Below the pieces are notes generated by a model. It made no database searches. It saw nothing but the letters and a program-made list of their open reading frames with translations, and was not told where the DNA came from. Positions 44,855 to 53,668 of a stretch of DNA of 64,000 nt are shown piece by piece. A program made the translations under genes and the position numbers. Positions within the stretch are counted from its first letter, which is position 1, and each line of letters begins with the position of its first letter. Source of the stretch: Pseudomonas mendocina (GTDB lineage Bacteria; Pseudomonadota; Gammaproteobacteria; Pseudomonadales; Pseudomonadaceae); contig CP148074.1 of NCBI GenBank assembly GCA_037482215.1, forward strand, positions 1,488,001 to 1,552,000, read 5' to 3'.

Positions 44855-45095
44855 AGGATGAAGGTCCAACGCAGGGGAGAAATAGGCCAGTCTTTGCGGG
44901 GCGCATGCTACGCCGCCCCATAAGGGCTGTATAGCGGGTTATAGGGCACTTTGCTGGGACTTTTTCACAGGCTGTAGGTTCCCGGGTTTAAGCACGTCAG
45001 TCAGCCTTTGTCGGAATGCCGTTGCAACGCTTGGGTGAGGGCTTTGGGGTATCTATAATGCGCGCCGCCAGTGGTGGCTTGAGTGAGGGTTAAGA

Positions 45096-45923
45096 ATGCC
45101 TGTTGATGAACAACGCTTTGCCGGAATTGCCCGATTGTATGGCAGGGTCGGTGCAGAACGTCTGGCTGCGGCTCACGTGGCAGTGGTCGGTATTGGCGGC
45201 GTTGGATCGTGGGCGGCGGAGGCATTGGCCCGCTCCGGAGTGGGGGAGATATCCCTGTTTGATCTGGATGATGTGTGCGTGAGCAACACCAATCGCCAGG
45301 TTCATGCGCTTGAAGGCACAACAGGGCAGGCCAAAGTGGATGTCATGGCGGCGCGAATTAAGGCCATCAACCCGAATTGTGTGGTGCATGCGGTGCCTGA
45401 TTTTGTTACCCGCGGCACCATGGCCCAATACATCACCGAAGAGATGGATGCGGTGATCGACTGCATCGACAGTGTGAATGCCAAAGCCGCGCTGATCTCG
45501 TGGTGCAAGCGCCGCAAAATTCAGGTTATTACCACTGGGGGGGCTGGCGGTCAGATTGACCCGACACAGGTTCAGGTGGCTGATCTGAATAAAACTTGGA
45601 ATGACCCACTGGCCTCAAAAGTGCGCTCCACTCTGCGCCGTGACTATGGTTTTTCACGTACGCCGGGGCGTAACTACAGCGTGCCGTGCGTGTTCTCCAA
45701 CGAGCAGTTGCGTTATCCCAAACCAGACGGAACGGTTTGCCAGTACAAAGCGTTTGTCGGTGATGGGGTTAAGCTGGACTGCGCTGGAGGTTTCGGTGCG
45801 GTGATGATGGTTACAGCGACGTTTGGCATGGTGGCGGCGGCCCGCATCGTCGACAAGCTGGTGGCCGGTACGCGCCGGCCCTCAGAGCGTAAGGCTGCAC
45901 AAAACCGGCAGGAACGACTTTAG
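45096..45923 (+). CDS. tcdA: tRNA threonylcarbamoyladenosine dehydratase TcdA
   Basis: The 275-residue E1-like protein has the nucleotide-binding loop VVGIGGVGSWAAEALARSG, the adenylation Arg region NTNRQVHALEGTTGQAKVD, and CIDSVNAKAALI. It cyclises t6A37 of ANN-decoding tRNAs to ct6A in an ATP-dependent dehydration and needs the CsdA-CsdE sulfur relay in E. coli. That pair lies just downstream on the opposite strand. GAGGG precedes the ATG. Confidence 0.95.
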   Translation: MPVDEQRFAGIARLYGRVGAERLAAAHVAVVGIGGVGSWAAEALARSGVGEISLFDLDDVCVSNTNRQVHALEGTTGQAKVDVMAARIKAINPNCVVHAVPDFVTRGTMAQYITEEMDAVIDCIDSVNAKAALISWCKRRKIQVITTGGAGGQIDPTQVQVADLNKTWNDPLASKVRSTLRRDYGFSRTPGRNYSVPCVFSNEQLRYPKPDGTVCQYKAFVGDGVKLDCAGGFGAVMMVTATFGMVAAARIVDKLVAGTRRPSERKAAQNRQERL

Positions 45924-45935
45924 CCGTGGATGTGA

Positions 45936-45990
45936 TGCGGGATGTTGGTGTTTCTCACGGCTAAACCCGCTCCCACGGTGCTGGCGGGCA
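45936..45990. repeat. REP-like palindromic element
   Basis: The stretch containing TTTCTCACGGCTAAACCCGC and TCCCACGG closely resembles the Pseudomonas REP unit type whose hallmark is a hairpin with CGGGTAAACCCGCTCC(C/T)ACA. It lies between the convergent tcdA and csdE genes, a usual site for such elements. Confidence 0.55.
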
Positions 45991-46007
45991 TTTAAACCGC
46001 GAGATAA

Positions 46008-46418
46008 TCAGGCTGCTTTGAGCAGCTCATGCATCCGCTGCAACACAGCATTTAAGCCATTACTGCGAGAGGGAGAGAGGTTTCGGCTCAGTCCCAGGCT
46101 TTCAAACCACTGGTTGAGGTCAAGTTGCTGCAAGCCTTCAGCGCTGACTCCATTGACTCTGGCCAACAAGACAGCGAGCAGGCCGCGCAACAGGCGCGCA
46201 TCACTACTGCTGCGAAAGCTCACTCCATTATCGGTACGGTCTGCCACCAGCCAGACCTGACTTTCACAGCCTTCAACCCGATTGGCTTTGCAGCGTTCAC
46301 CATCACTGAGCGGCGCTAGTCTTTCGCCCCATTGCATCAGCAGGCGTGCGCGCTGTTCCCAGCCGGGGCAGTTGCTGAAGCTGTCCAGCGCCTCTTGCGC
46401 AGAAGTTGGCAGGCTCAT
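46008..46418 (-). CDS. csdE: Sulfur acceptor CsdE (SufE family)
   Basis: The 136-residue protein is the size of CsdE/SufE. It includes WEQRARLLMQWGERLAPL, the sulfur-accepting Cys in ANRVEGCESQVWLVAD, and the ARLLRGLLAVLLARVNG segment. It takes persulfide from CsdA and passes it on, in E. coli to TcdA. Its ATG overlaps the csdA stop (ATGA). Confidence 0.92.
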   Translation of the reverse strand: MSLPTSAQEALDSFSNCPGWEQRARLLMQWGERLAPLSDGERCKANRVEGCESQVWLVADRTDNGVSFRSSSDARLLRGLLAVLLARVNGVSAEGLQQLDLNQWFESLGLSRNLSPSRSNGLNAVLQRMHELLKAA

Positions 46419-47620
46419 CGTAGAAGCTCCAGGGATTGATCCAGTGCGTCAAAGAAGCGCTTCAGGTCGTTGCTGTCGTTATACAAACCTAACGATGCAC
46501 GGATCGCACCGTTCACCCCGAGCCCTTTCAGAAGTGGCATCGCGCAGTGGTGCCCGGCGCGGACGGCAATGCCTTGTTCGGTCAGTAAGTGGGCGAGGTC
46601 GGCGCTGTGTACCCCCTCAACAACAAAGCTGGCGAGTGCGGTATCGGGTTCGCCCAGTACCTTAAATCCCTCGCGCTGCTTCAAGCCCCGTAGCAGTTCC
46701 GCATGCAGGGCGGCTTCGTGTTGACTGACAGCCTCCGGGTCAAGCTGGCTGAGATAGTCCAGGGTTGCACCCAGCGCAATCACGGAGGCGATCGCCGGCG
46801 TGCCCGCTTCAAAGCCTAGTGGGGCATCGCGGAACTGGGCGCTGTGGTAGTCAGTGCTCAGCAGCATTTCACCGCCGAATTGCCAGTGCTTCAGTCTCTG
46901 CAAGGCGTGGGCTTGGCCATGGAGCATCCCAACGCCATCAGGGCCGTAAAGTTTGTGGCTGGAACAGACGTAAAAATCACAACCAAGGACGGGCAGGTTA
47001 TGCCGCCCATGGACAACACCCTGCGCGCCGTCCACTACAGTCAATGCGCCATGAGACTGTGCCAGCTTGAGCAATGGCTGAAGAGGCTGCATGCGTCCCA
47101 GTACATTTGAGAGTTGGCTGACCGCGAGCAGGCGGGTGCGGGGTGTTATCAGGTGAGCGGCTTGCTCCTGATCAATCAGACCTTCCACAGTCAGAGGCAG
47201 CACCACCAGCTTAAGCTGGCGGCGCAGTGCAAGTTGCTGCCACGGCAGTAGGTTGGCGTGATGTTCCGCAGCGCTGATTGCGATCTCATCGCCAGCTTGA
47301 AACAGCTGTTCAAGCCCATAAGCCAGCAGATTGAAAGCTTCTGTAGCGCTGCGGGTGAAGATGATCTGTTGTGCATCGGGCACGCTGAACCACTGTGCAG
47401 CTTTATTTCGACTGCTCTCAAATGCCCGTGTGGCTCGCTCACCCGGTACATGCTGGGCTCGGTGTACATTGGCGGCACCGTTAGCGTAATAGCTGTGCAG
47501 GGCATCCAGCATTATCTGTGGTTTTTGCGCGGTGGCGGCGCTGTCCAGATAGGTCTGGCCTTCGTCGGCCAGATTGAGGATGCCGGGAAAGTCGGCGCGC
47601 CAGGGGGAGAGTAGTGGCAT
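46415..47620 (-). CDS. csdA: Cysteine desulfurase CsdA
   Basis: The 401-residue PLP enzyme of the SufS/CsdA class begins with YLDSAATAQKP. It has the PLP-associated VVDGAQGVVHGRHN, the Schiff-base Lys in YVCSSHKLYGPDGVG, and the catalytic Cys in VRAGHHCAMPLLKGLG. It removes sulfur from cysteine as a persulfide. The overlap with csdE and the nearby tcdA define the CSD system rather than SUF, since no sufBCD genes are present. Confidence 0.93.
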   Translation of the reverse strand: MPLLSPWRADFPGILNLADEGQTYLDSAATAQKPQIMLDALHSYYANGAANVHRAQHVPGERATRAFESSRNKAAQWFSVPDAQQIIFTRSATEAFNLLAYGLEQLFQAGDEIAISAAEHHANLLPWQQLALRRQLKLVVLPLTVEGLIDQEQAAHLITPRTRLLAVSQLSNVLGRMQPLQPLLKLAQSHGALTVVDGAQGVVHGRHNLPVLGCDFYVCSSHKLYGPDGVGMLHGQAHALQRLKHWQFGGEMLLSTDYHSAQFRDAPLGFEAGTPAIASVIALGATLDYLSQLDPEAVSQHEAALHAELLRGLKQREGFKVLGEPDTALASFVVEGVHSADLAHLLTEQGIAVRAGHHCAMPLLKGLGVNGAIRASLGLYNDSNDLKRFFDALDQSLELLR

Positions 47621-47653
47621 AGCTGTTCAGGTGTTGCACAGATAGTGACTGAA

Positions 47654-47698
47654 AACGAAAAGGCCCGGACATGGTACTTGAAGTACGCTCCGGGCCTT
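47654..47698 (-). terminator. Rho-independent terminator after dapD
   Basis: On the minus strand AAGGCCCGGA and TCCGGGCCTT pair, with an internal GTACTT/AAGTAC hairpin in the loop, and are followed by TTCGTTTTC. It lies between dapD and csdA. Confidence 0.8.
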
Positions 47699-47732
47699 GT
47701 GTGCTGCTAGGCAGCCACTCTATCGCAAATGC

Positions 47733-48767
47733 TTAGTTGTGGGCGTGCAGGGCTTCGTTCAGCTCGATGGCGGACAGGTGAGTTTTGCATTCCACCGCGC
47801 CGTTTTGCGAGTTGCGGCGGAACAGCAGATCGTTCTGGCCTGCCAATTCACGGGCCTTAACCACTTTCACCAGGTTGTTTTCGCCATCCAGCACGGCAAC
47901 TTTGGTACCGGCAGTGATGTAGAGGCCAGCTTCAACAGTGTTACGGTCGCCCAGAGGGATACCGATACCGGCGTTAGCGCCGATCAAGCAGCCTTCGCCC
48001 ACGGAAATGACGATGTTGCCGCCGCCAGACAGTGTGCCCATGGTGGAGCAGCCGCCGCCCAGGTCAGAGCCTTTACCGACGAAGACGCCAGCAGAAACGC
48101 GGCCTTCGATCATGCCCGGGCCTTCGGTGCCAGCGTTGAAGTTGACGAAACCTTCGTGCATGACGGTGGTGCCTTCGCCCACATAAGCACCCAGACGGAT
48201 GCGCGAGCTGTCGGCAATACGCACACCTGCCGGTACCACGTAATCGGTCATTTTCGGGAACTTGTCCACCGAGAACACTTCCAGCAGTTCGCCGCGCAGG
48301 CGGGCTTCCAGCTGGCGCTCAGCCAGTTCGCTCAGGTCGATAGCGCCTTGGTTGGTCCAGGCCACGTTTGGCAGCAGCGGGAAGATACCTGCCAGGCTCA
48401 GGCCGTGGGGCTTAACCAGGCGGTGAGAGAGCAGGTGCAGCTTGAGGTACGCTTCTGGTGTGCTGGTCAGCGTGGTGTCTTCAGCAATGAAGGTCGCTAC
48501 CAGTGGCTTCTGGCTTTCGGCCAGACGGGTCAGCAGGGCGGATTGAGCCGCGTCAATGCTCTTCAGCGCTTCAGCCAGTTCGGCGGCCTTGTTGTTGCTC
48601 AGGGCGATGGCTTGGTTGCCACCTTCGTAGCCGAGGACTTGTGCTGCTTTTTCTGCCAGTTCAGTGGCAGGTTTAAGCAGAGGCTGAGCGTAGAAAACTT
48701 CCAGCCAGTTGTTTTGACGGTTCTGAGTGCCAACGCCGAAGGCCAGGCTGAATAGGGTCGTGCTCAT
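47733..48767 (-). CDS. dapD: Tetrahydrodipicolinate N-succinyltransferase DapD
   Basis: The 344-residue length matches the Pseudomonas-type long DapD. The second half shows left-handed beta-helix hexapeptides (VRIADSSRIRLGAYVGEGTT, GRVSAGVFVGKGSDLGGGCS, GEGCLIGANAGIGIPLGD). It succinylates tetrahydrodipicolinate with succinyl-CoA, the first step of the succinylase lysine branch. AGGAA precedes the ATG. It is followed by its own terminator and preceded by the arsC-like gene. Confidence 0.95.
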   Translation of the reverse strand: MSTTLFSLAFGVGTQNRQNNWLEVFYAQPLLKPATELAEKAAQVLGYEGGNQAIALSNNKAAELAEALKSIDAAQSALLTRLAESQKPLVATFIAEDTTLTSTPEAYLKLHLLSHRLVKPHGLSLAGIFPLLPNVAWTNQGAIDLSELAERQLEARLRGELLEVFSVDKFPKMTDYVVPAGVRIADSSRIRLGAYVGEGTTVMHEGFVNFNAGTEGPGMIEGRVSAGVFVGKGSDLGGGCSTMGTLSGGGNIVISVGEGCLIGANAGIGIPLGDRNTVEAGLYITAGTKVAVLDGENNLVKVVKARELAGQNDLLFRRNSQNGAVECKTHLSAIELNEALHAHN

Positions 48768-48806
48768 GATAGTTTCCTTACAGCAAATTCGTGTGTGCCG
48801 ACTGGG

Positions 48807-49154
48807 TTAGGCCAGTTCGGAGGCATAACGGTCAGCTTTGAAGCCGACCAGTGTTTTGTTGCCGATATCCAGCACCGGGCGTTTGATCATCGACGGTTGC
48901 GCGAGCATCAGCTCGATCGCTTTGTTCTGGTCGAGGTCGCTCTTTTGCGCCTCATCCAGCTTGCGGAACGTGGTACCGGCACGGTTCAGGATGGTTTCCC
49001 AGCCATGCTCGTTGCACCATTTCTCAAGATTCGCGCGGTCTATGCCGCTGGTTTTGTAGTCATGAAACGTGAACTGCTTGCCATGTTCTTCCAGCCAAGT
49101 GCGGGCTTTTTTCATGGTGTCGCAGGCTTTGATGCCATAGAGGACGTAAGTCAT
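48807..49154 (-). CDS. ArsC/Spx-family protein (YffB type)
   Basis: A start at 49154 gives 115 residues, MTYVLYGIKACDTMKKARTW; an in-frame ATG at 49172 (121 residues) is possible. The thioredoxin-like N-terminus keeps only one cysteine (GIKACDT, lacking CxxC), and the later RPVLDIGNKTLVGFK matches the YffB/ArsC-like family. Function is uncertain; it may be a glutathione-dependent thiol reductase. It is 39 bases upstream of dapD on the same strand and may be co-transcribed, an arrangement seen in other pseudomonads. Confidence 0.88.
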   Translation of the reverse strand: MTYVLYGIKACDTMKKARTWLEEHGKQFTFHDYKTSGIDRANLEKWCNEHGWETILNRAGTTFRKLDEAQKSDLDQNKAIELMLAQPSMIKRPVLDIGNKTLVGFKADRYASELA

Positions 49155-49284
49155 CGTGCTATCCGTGTTCATACGCCCCAATGTCGGGCGCCAATAATCT
49201 GCTGATGTGACCAACCATTATGCCATGCAGCGCTGCTAAGGGGAGCTGCCCGAATTACCCTGATTGAATGACACAACGGACTAA

Positions 49285-49311
49285 CCGGCAGCAGAGTTAC
49301 CGTGCTGCCGG
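49285..49311. terminator. Stem-loop downstream of the PEP mutase-family gene
   Basis: CCGGCAGCA and TGCTGCCGG pair perfectly around a nine-base loop. On the plus strand ATTTTC follows; on the minus strand, which carries the upstream gene, the uridine run is poor. Confidence 0.45.
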
Positions 49312-49380
49312 ATTTTCGCAATGAATGATTACAGTCGTGCTCTGCTTAAGTTTTTAAAGATGGGGGCACAAACAGGCCTT

Positions 49381-50196
49381 TCAATGGGCGGTAGAAGAAG
49401 GCGCCATTAATCCGTTCAGCTCACGGTAGGTATAGGGCTTTGATGGACCCGGTACGCTCATTCCCTGCTGCAGAAACTGTCTGGCCTGCTCAGCCAGTGC
49501 ACCATATAGACTTTCGGCAAGGCTAGAGCCAGCACTCAGGCGGCGTACGCCGAGCAGTTGTAGTTCCTCTAGCGTGGGGAGATTGTCCCTGGCCAGAAGA
49601 TTCACGGGTAGTTCTGAGGCCAGGCAGATCACGGCAATTTCGTCGGGGGTCGTCATGCCGGGAATGAAAAAGCCATCGGCCCCTGCAGTCGCATAGCGAC
49701 GGGTACGCTTGAGGGCTTCATCAAGACGATCATCTGCCGGGAGCAGGTTCTTCAGGTATAGGTCGCAGCGTGCGTTAATAAACAGATTTACTCCCAAGCG
49801 GTTGGCAGTTTTTCTGGCCGTCTCGATTTTTCGCATCAGCAACTCGGGAGATCCTGAACCGTCCTCCAGATTGATGCCGACGGCACCGGCAGCAATGACA
49901 CCTTCGATGACTTTGCTGACCTGTGCCAAGTCGTCGGAATAACCGCCTTCGATATCGACTGTCAGGGGGACGTTCAGCGTCCTAGTCATTGAGCGCACGC
50001 TGCTCAGTAGTAACTCCAGCGGCAACTTGTTGCCATCTTGATAGCCATTCGCCCAAGCCATTGCTGCGCTGCTGGTGGCAACTGCCTTGCTGCCCAGTGA
50101 TTCCACCAGCCGAGCGCTGCCGGCATCGCCTACATTGGCAAGAACCAGCAAGCCCTGTTTGTGTAATGCATGAAATGAGCTGTCGTGGGTGTGCAT
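49381..50196 (-). CDS. Isocitrate lyase / PEP mutase-family protein
   Basis: The 271-residue protein is a single phosphoenolpyruvate mutase-like barrel: LVLANVGDAGSARLVESLGSKAVATSSAAMAW, PLTVDIEGGYSD, GAVGINLEDGSG and INARCDLYL. The metal-binding Asp/Glu residues of the superfamily are present, but the lyase KKCGH motif is not. Relatives include oxaloacetate decarboxylases, carboxyvinyl-phosphonate mutases and 2-methylisocitrate lyases. The reaction cannot be decided. It is a single-gene unit. Confidence 0.82.
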   Translation of the reverse strand: MHTHDSSFHALHKQGLLVLANVGDAGSARLVESLGSKAVATSSAAMAWANGYQDGNKLPLELLLSSVRSMTRTLNVPLTVDIEGGYSDDLAQVSKVIEGVIAAGAVGINLEDGSGSPELLMRKIETARKTANRLGVNLFINARCDLYLKNLLPADDRLDEALKRTRRYATAGADGFFIPGMTTPDEIAVICLASELPVNLLARDNLPTLEELQLLGVRRLSAGSSLAESLYGALAEQARQFLQQGMSVPGPSKPYTYRELNGLMAPSSTAH

Positions 50197-50583
50197 TGCA
50201 TCATCCTGTATGCAAAAACGCTGTAGGCGCTTTCATCCTTGAGTCGATGGTCCAGCTATTAGCGGTGTTACTGAGGAGCTGTGATTGGACGTATGTTGAT
50301 GATTTTGTGGGTAGTCACCAAACTGGCCGTATTTAATCTCCGCTTAATTATCGGGATGTTCAAGCTGTCTATATCGGGGCTGGAGGGCTTGCGACAGAAG
50401 GGCGTTGGAGGTCGTAATGTGGATGGGAGTCTGTGTTAGGCCAAATATCCTGACGATTCTCGAAGGTGGTTTGTGATCTTCAGGTTTGGTTGAGTGACAC
50501 AGCGATTTAAGAGTACTGACGAGTTGCTTACGCTCACGGGCCGTTGGCTCTACACTTCACTCTCTGCTTAAGAGAGCTGAATC
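50197..50583. other. Intergenic region without a recognised gene
   Basis: This 387-base divergent gap between the PEP mutase-family gene and the antiporter gene holds no credible coding frame and no strong palindrome that I could find. Promoters for both neighbours must lie here. Confidence 0.5.
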
Positions 50584-52236
50584 ATGCAATTGCTTTATAC
50601 CATTCTGATCATGCTTTTGGTGGTCAGTGGTACACGTATCACCGCCCAATTCATCCCGCTTCCCTTGCCGTTACTGCAAATTGTGATCGGTGCTTTGCTT
50701 GCAGTGCCAGCATTGGGGCTGCATGTGCGTCTCGAACCAGAGCTGTTCCTGCTGCTGTTTATCCCGCCTCTGCTGTTTGTTGATGGCTGGCGCATGCCTA
50801 AGGGCCAGTTCCGTGAATTACGCACGCCGATTCTGGTACTGGCGTTTGCGCTGGTTTTCTTCACGATTGTTGGTGCCGGTTATTTCATTCACTGGTTACT
50901 ACCTCAGGTTCCGCTGGCGGCTTGTTTCGCCTTGGCCGCAGTGCTATCTCCTACGGATGCTGTCGCTGTTTCTGCAATTACCCATGGGCGCTTGCCTCGC
51001 ACATTAAATAACGTGCTGCAGGGTGAGGCGTTGATGAATGATGCCTCTGGTTTGGTGGCATTTAAGTTCGCTGTAGCTGCAACACTGACTGGTGTGTTTT
51101 CTCTGATGGATGCCAGCTTTCAATTTGTGTTGGTGGCCGCGGGTGGTGTGCTGGTCGGCGTGGTCCTGAGCTACTGTTTTGGCCGTTTGCGCGCGTGGAT
51201 GATTGCCCGCGGTTGGGAAGACCCAGCCCCTCACGTACTGATGCTTCTCTTGTTGCCATTCGCCGCTTACGTAGTGGCTGAGCATATGGGGCTCTCCGGC
51301 ATTCTCTCTGCTGTTGCCGCAGGTATGATGCAGAGTCGGCTCGATCTCCTGCCTAAGCAGACCACCACTCGCCTGTTAAATCGAAGTGTGTGGACGTTGC
51401 TCGAATTCACCTTTAACGGTTTGATCTTCCTTCTGTTGGGTTTGCAGTTGCCCGATATTGTTAACGCCGCGTTCAACGGCCATCAGGGCGAGTGGAGTTT
51501 CGTTGGCTGGGCTCTGGCATGTGTATTGAGTACTTATGCGGTGCTGATGGTGCTGCGGTTTGTCTGGGTTTACGTGTATTGGCGTATTTCTGGGGCCATG
51601 CGCCGGTGGCGCGGTAAGCCGACGCGTTTTGCCGGTCAGTCACGAATTGCCTTGAGTGCGGTGATTACCGTTGGTGGCGTGCGGGGTGCCGTGACCTTGG
51701 CTGGTGTGATGTCACTGCCTCTATTGCTTAATAATGGTCAAACATTCCCAGAGCGTGACCTCTTAATTTTGATCGCGGCCGGGGTGATTCTGTTGTCTTT
51801 GCTCGTTGCCAGTTTGGTTTTGCCAAAGATTTTGCCGTTGCTGCCGCAAGATAATGCGGAGTTACGTGAGCGGGAGCTTAATCGCCATCGTTCGCAGATC
51901 TTAGAGTCGGCGATACGCTGCCTGGAAGCTGTTGAGGAACGTGCATCGGATGCCAATTCAGCAGTGGCCACGGCTGAGGTTAAAGCTAAGCTGATGAGTG
52001 AATACCGCGAGTTGCTCGTGCGTACTCAAGGTGCGAGCGAGGCGGGCGAGGTGGGTGAAAACAGTGAAAAACAATACGCCGTTGAAGAGCTGGAGCACCG
52101 CCTACGTCTGGATGCCTTGCGTACCCAGCGCAAGGAGCTTTACCGGATGCGTAAAGAAAACCTGCTGGACGATGACATGCTGATGGAAATTCTGCGCGAC
52201 CTTGATATCGCTGAAGCGAGGTTGCATAAAATCTGA
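50584..52236 (+). CDS. Na+/H+ antiporter, CPA1 family
   Basis: The 550-residue protein has about twelve membrane helices in the first 410 residues. CPA1 motifs include LLFIPPLLFVDGWRMPKG, ALAAVLSPTDAVAVSAI, GEALMNDASGLVAFK (ion-binding Asn-Asp) and GGVRGAVTLAGVMSLP. The last ~130 residues are a charged cytoplasmic tail with helical, coiled-coil-like character. It exchanges sodium (perhaps also potassium) for protons at the inner membrane. The same gene neighbours dapC in P. aeruginosa. Confidence 0.92.
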   Translation: MQLLYTILIMLLVVSGTRITAQFIPLPLPLLQIVIGALLAVPALGLHVRLEPELFLLLFIPPLLFVDGWRMPKGQFRELRTPILVLAFALVFFTIVGAGYFIHWLLPQVPLAACFALAAVLSPTDAVAVSAITHGRLPRTLNNVLQGEALMNDASGLVAFKFAVAATLTGVFSLMDASFQFVLVAAGGVLVGVVLSYCFGRLRAWMIARGWEDPAPHVLMLLLLPFAAYVVAEHMGLSGILSAVAAGMMQSRLDLLPKQTTTRLLNRSVWTLLEFTFNGLIFLLLGLQLPDIVNAAFNGHQGEWSFVGWALACVLSTYAVLMVLRFVWVYVYWRISGAMRRWRGKPTRFAGQSRIALSAVITVGGVRGAVTLAGVMSLPLLLNNGQTFPERDLLILIAAGVILLSLLVASLVLPKILPLLPQDNAELRERELNRHRSQILESAIRCLEAVEERASDANSAVATAEVKAKLMSEYRELLVRTQGASEAGEVGENSEKQYAVEELEHRLRLDALRTQRKELYRMRKENLLDDDMLMEILRDLDIAEARLHKI

Positions 52237-52343
52237 CATTGGCGCAAGGTGCTCTTTTGGCGGCAGTGGCTTCTCTCAGGGGATTGGGATGTAGCCTGCG
52301 CTGAAGGGGGATTGGCTAAAAGGTTAGGGCGAATGCTTTATGG

Positions 52344-52388
52344 CAAAAGCGCCAGTCAATGGCGGGGAGGACTCCATTGACTGGCGCT
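52344..52388 (-). terminator. Rho-independent terminator after dapC
   Basis: AGCGCCAGTCAATGG and CCATTGACTGGCGCT form a perfect 15-bp stem with an 11-base loop; on the minus strand the stem runs directly into TTTTGCC. It separates the convergent dapC and antiporter genes. Confidence 0.88.
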
Positions 52389-52397
52389 GGAAGTGGC

Positions 52398-53606
52398 TTA
52401 GCGACGCTCAATAAAGGCGCGAATGCGTTGAGCAGCTTCAACACATTCAGCCAGTGGCGCTACTAGGGCCATGCGTACGCGGCCAGCACCAGGGTTGGTG
52501 CCATTCACGTTGCGCGACAGGTATGAGCCGGGAACAACTGTGACGTGCTCGTGGGCAAACAGCTCGCGGGTGAAGGTTTCATCATCGGTCGGGGTTTTGG
52601 CCCACAGATAGAATCCACCGTCTGGGCGTTTCACATCCATGACGTCTTCAAGAATGGCCAGGACGGCGTCGAACTTTTCACGGTACATGTCACGGTTGGC
52701 TTTGACATGAGTTTCGTCGTTCCAGGCCGCTACGCTGGCCAGCTGGGTTTGAACCGGCATGGCGCAACCGTGGTAGGTGCGATAGAGCAGGAAGGCTTTG
52801 AGGATGTCGGCATCCCCGGCTACGAAGCCCGAGCGCAGCCCCGGCAGGTTCGAGCGCTTAGACAGGCTGTGGAACACCACGCAGCGCTTGAAGTCGCTGC
52901 GGCCCAGTTCGGCGCAAGCGGTCAGTAGTCCGGCAGGTGGGTTTTCTTCGTCGAAGTAAAGCTCGCTATAGCACTCATCAGCGGCGATAACGAAGTCGAA
53001 CTTATCCGCCAGTGCAATTAGTTTCTTCAGTGTCTCAACCGGAATCAGGGCTCCAGTTGGGTTGCCGGGCGAGCACAGGAACAGGATCTGGCAGCGTTGC
53101 CAAATATCATCACTGACAGCGTCGAAGTCCGGGTTGAAGCCATGGGCCTCAAGGCAGGGCAGGTAGTGAGGCTCTGCCCCGGCTAGGAAAGCGGCGCCTT
53201 CATAGATCTGATAGAAGGGGTTAGGGCTGACCACCAAGCCTGGCGCTTCACCAGGAGCGCTGCGTTTGATCACTGCCTGAGTGAAGGCGAACAGGGCTTC
53301 GCGGGTACCATTGACCGGCAAGATGTGGCGTGCCGGGTCCACTGCGCCTGTGGTCAGGCCAAAGCGACGGCCAGCCCAAGCGGCCATGGCTTCACGCAGT
53401 GCTGGAATGCCCAGTGTGGTCGGGTAGACAGACAGTTGGCCGAGATTGGTGCTCAGTGCTTCAGCAACAAAGGCCGGAGCAGGGTGTTTGGGTTCGCCGA
53501 TAGACAGGGCAATCGGGGTTTTATCAGCTGGCGCCTGAACGGTGCCGAGCAGGGCGCGAAGTTTTTCGAATGGATAAGGTTGCAGTTGATTCAGCGCGTC
53601 GTTCAT
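52398..53606 (-). CDS. dapC: Succinyldiaminopimelate transaminase DapC
   Basis: The 402-residue class I/II PLP aminotransferase begins with the DapC-like LQPYPFEKLRALL. It has ALSIGEPKHPAP, the CSPGNPTGALIP motif, ADECYSELYFDE and the PLP Lys in VVFHSLSKRSNLPGLRSGF. The Glu at the usual aspartate-recognition region and location next to glnD match Pseudomonas DapC. It transfers an amino group from glutamate to N-succinyl-2-amino-6-ketopimelate, linking DapD and DapE, which lie about 5 and 11 kb away. Confidence 0.92.
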   Translation of the reverse strand: MNDALNQLQPYPFEKLRALLGTVQAPADKTPIALSIGEPKHPAPAFVAEALSTNLGQLSVYPTTLGIPALREAMAAWAGRRFGLTTGAVDPARHILPVNGTREALFAFTQAVIKRSAPGEAPGLVVSPNPFYQIYEGAAFLAGAEPHYLPCLEAHGFNPDFDAVSDDIWQRCQILFLCSPGNPTGALIPVETLKKLIALADKFDFVIAADECYSELYFDEENPPAGLLTACAELGRSDFKRCVVFHSLSKRSNLPGLRSGFVAGDADILKAFLLYRTYHGCAMPVQTQLASVAAWNDETHVKANRDMYREKFDAVLAILEDVMDVKRPDGGFYLWAKTPTDDETFTRELFAHEHVTVVPGSYLSRNVNGTNPGAGRVRMALVAPLAECVEAAQRIRAFIERR

Positions 53607-53668
53607 TACTGGTTCCTGGAGGTTCCCGCCACCTGCGTAATAGATCAGGCGGCACGTCTTGGGCAGGG

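Noticed and set aside
47697..48755. 352-residue open frame on the plus strand antisense to dapD
   Set aside because: It mirrors the whole dapD gene, has no ribosome site or recognisable domain, and is rich in residues expected from reading biased codons backwards. dapD itself is certain.
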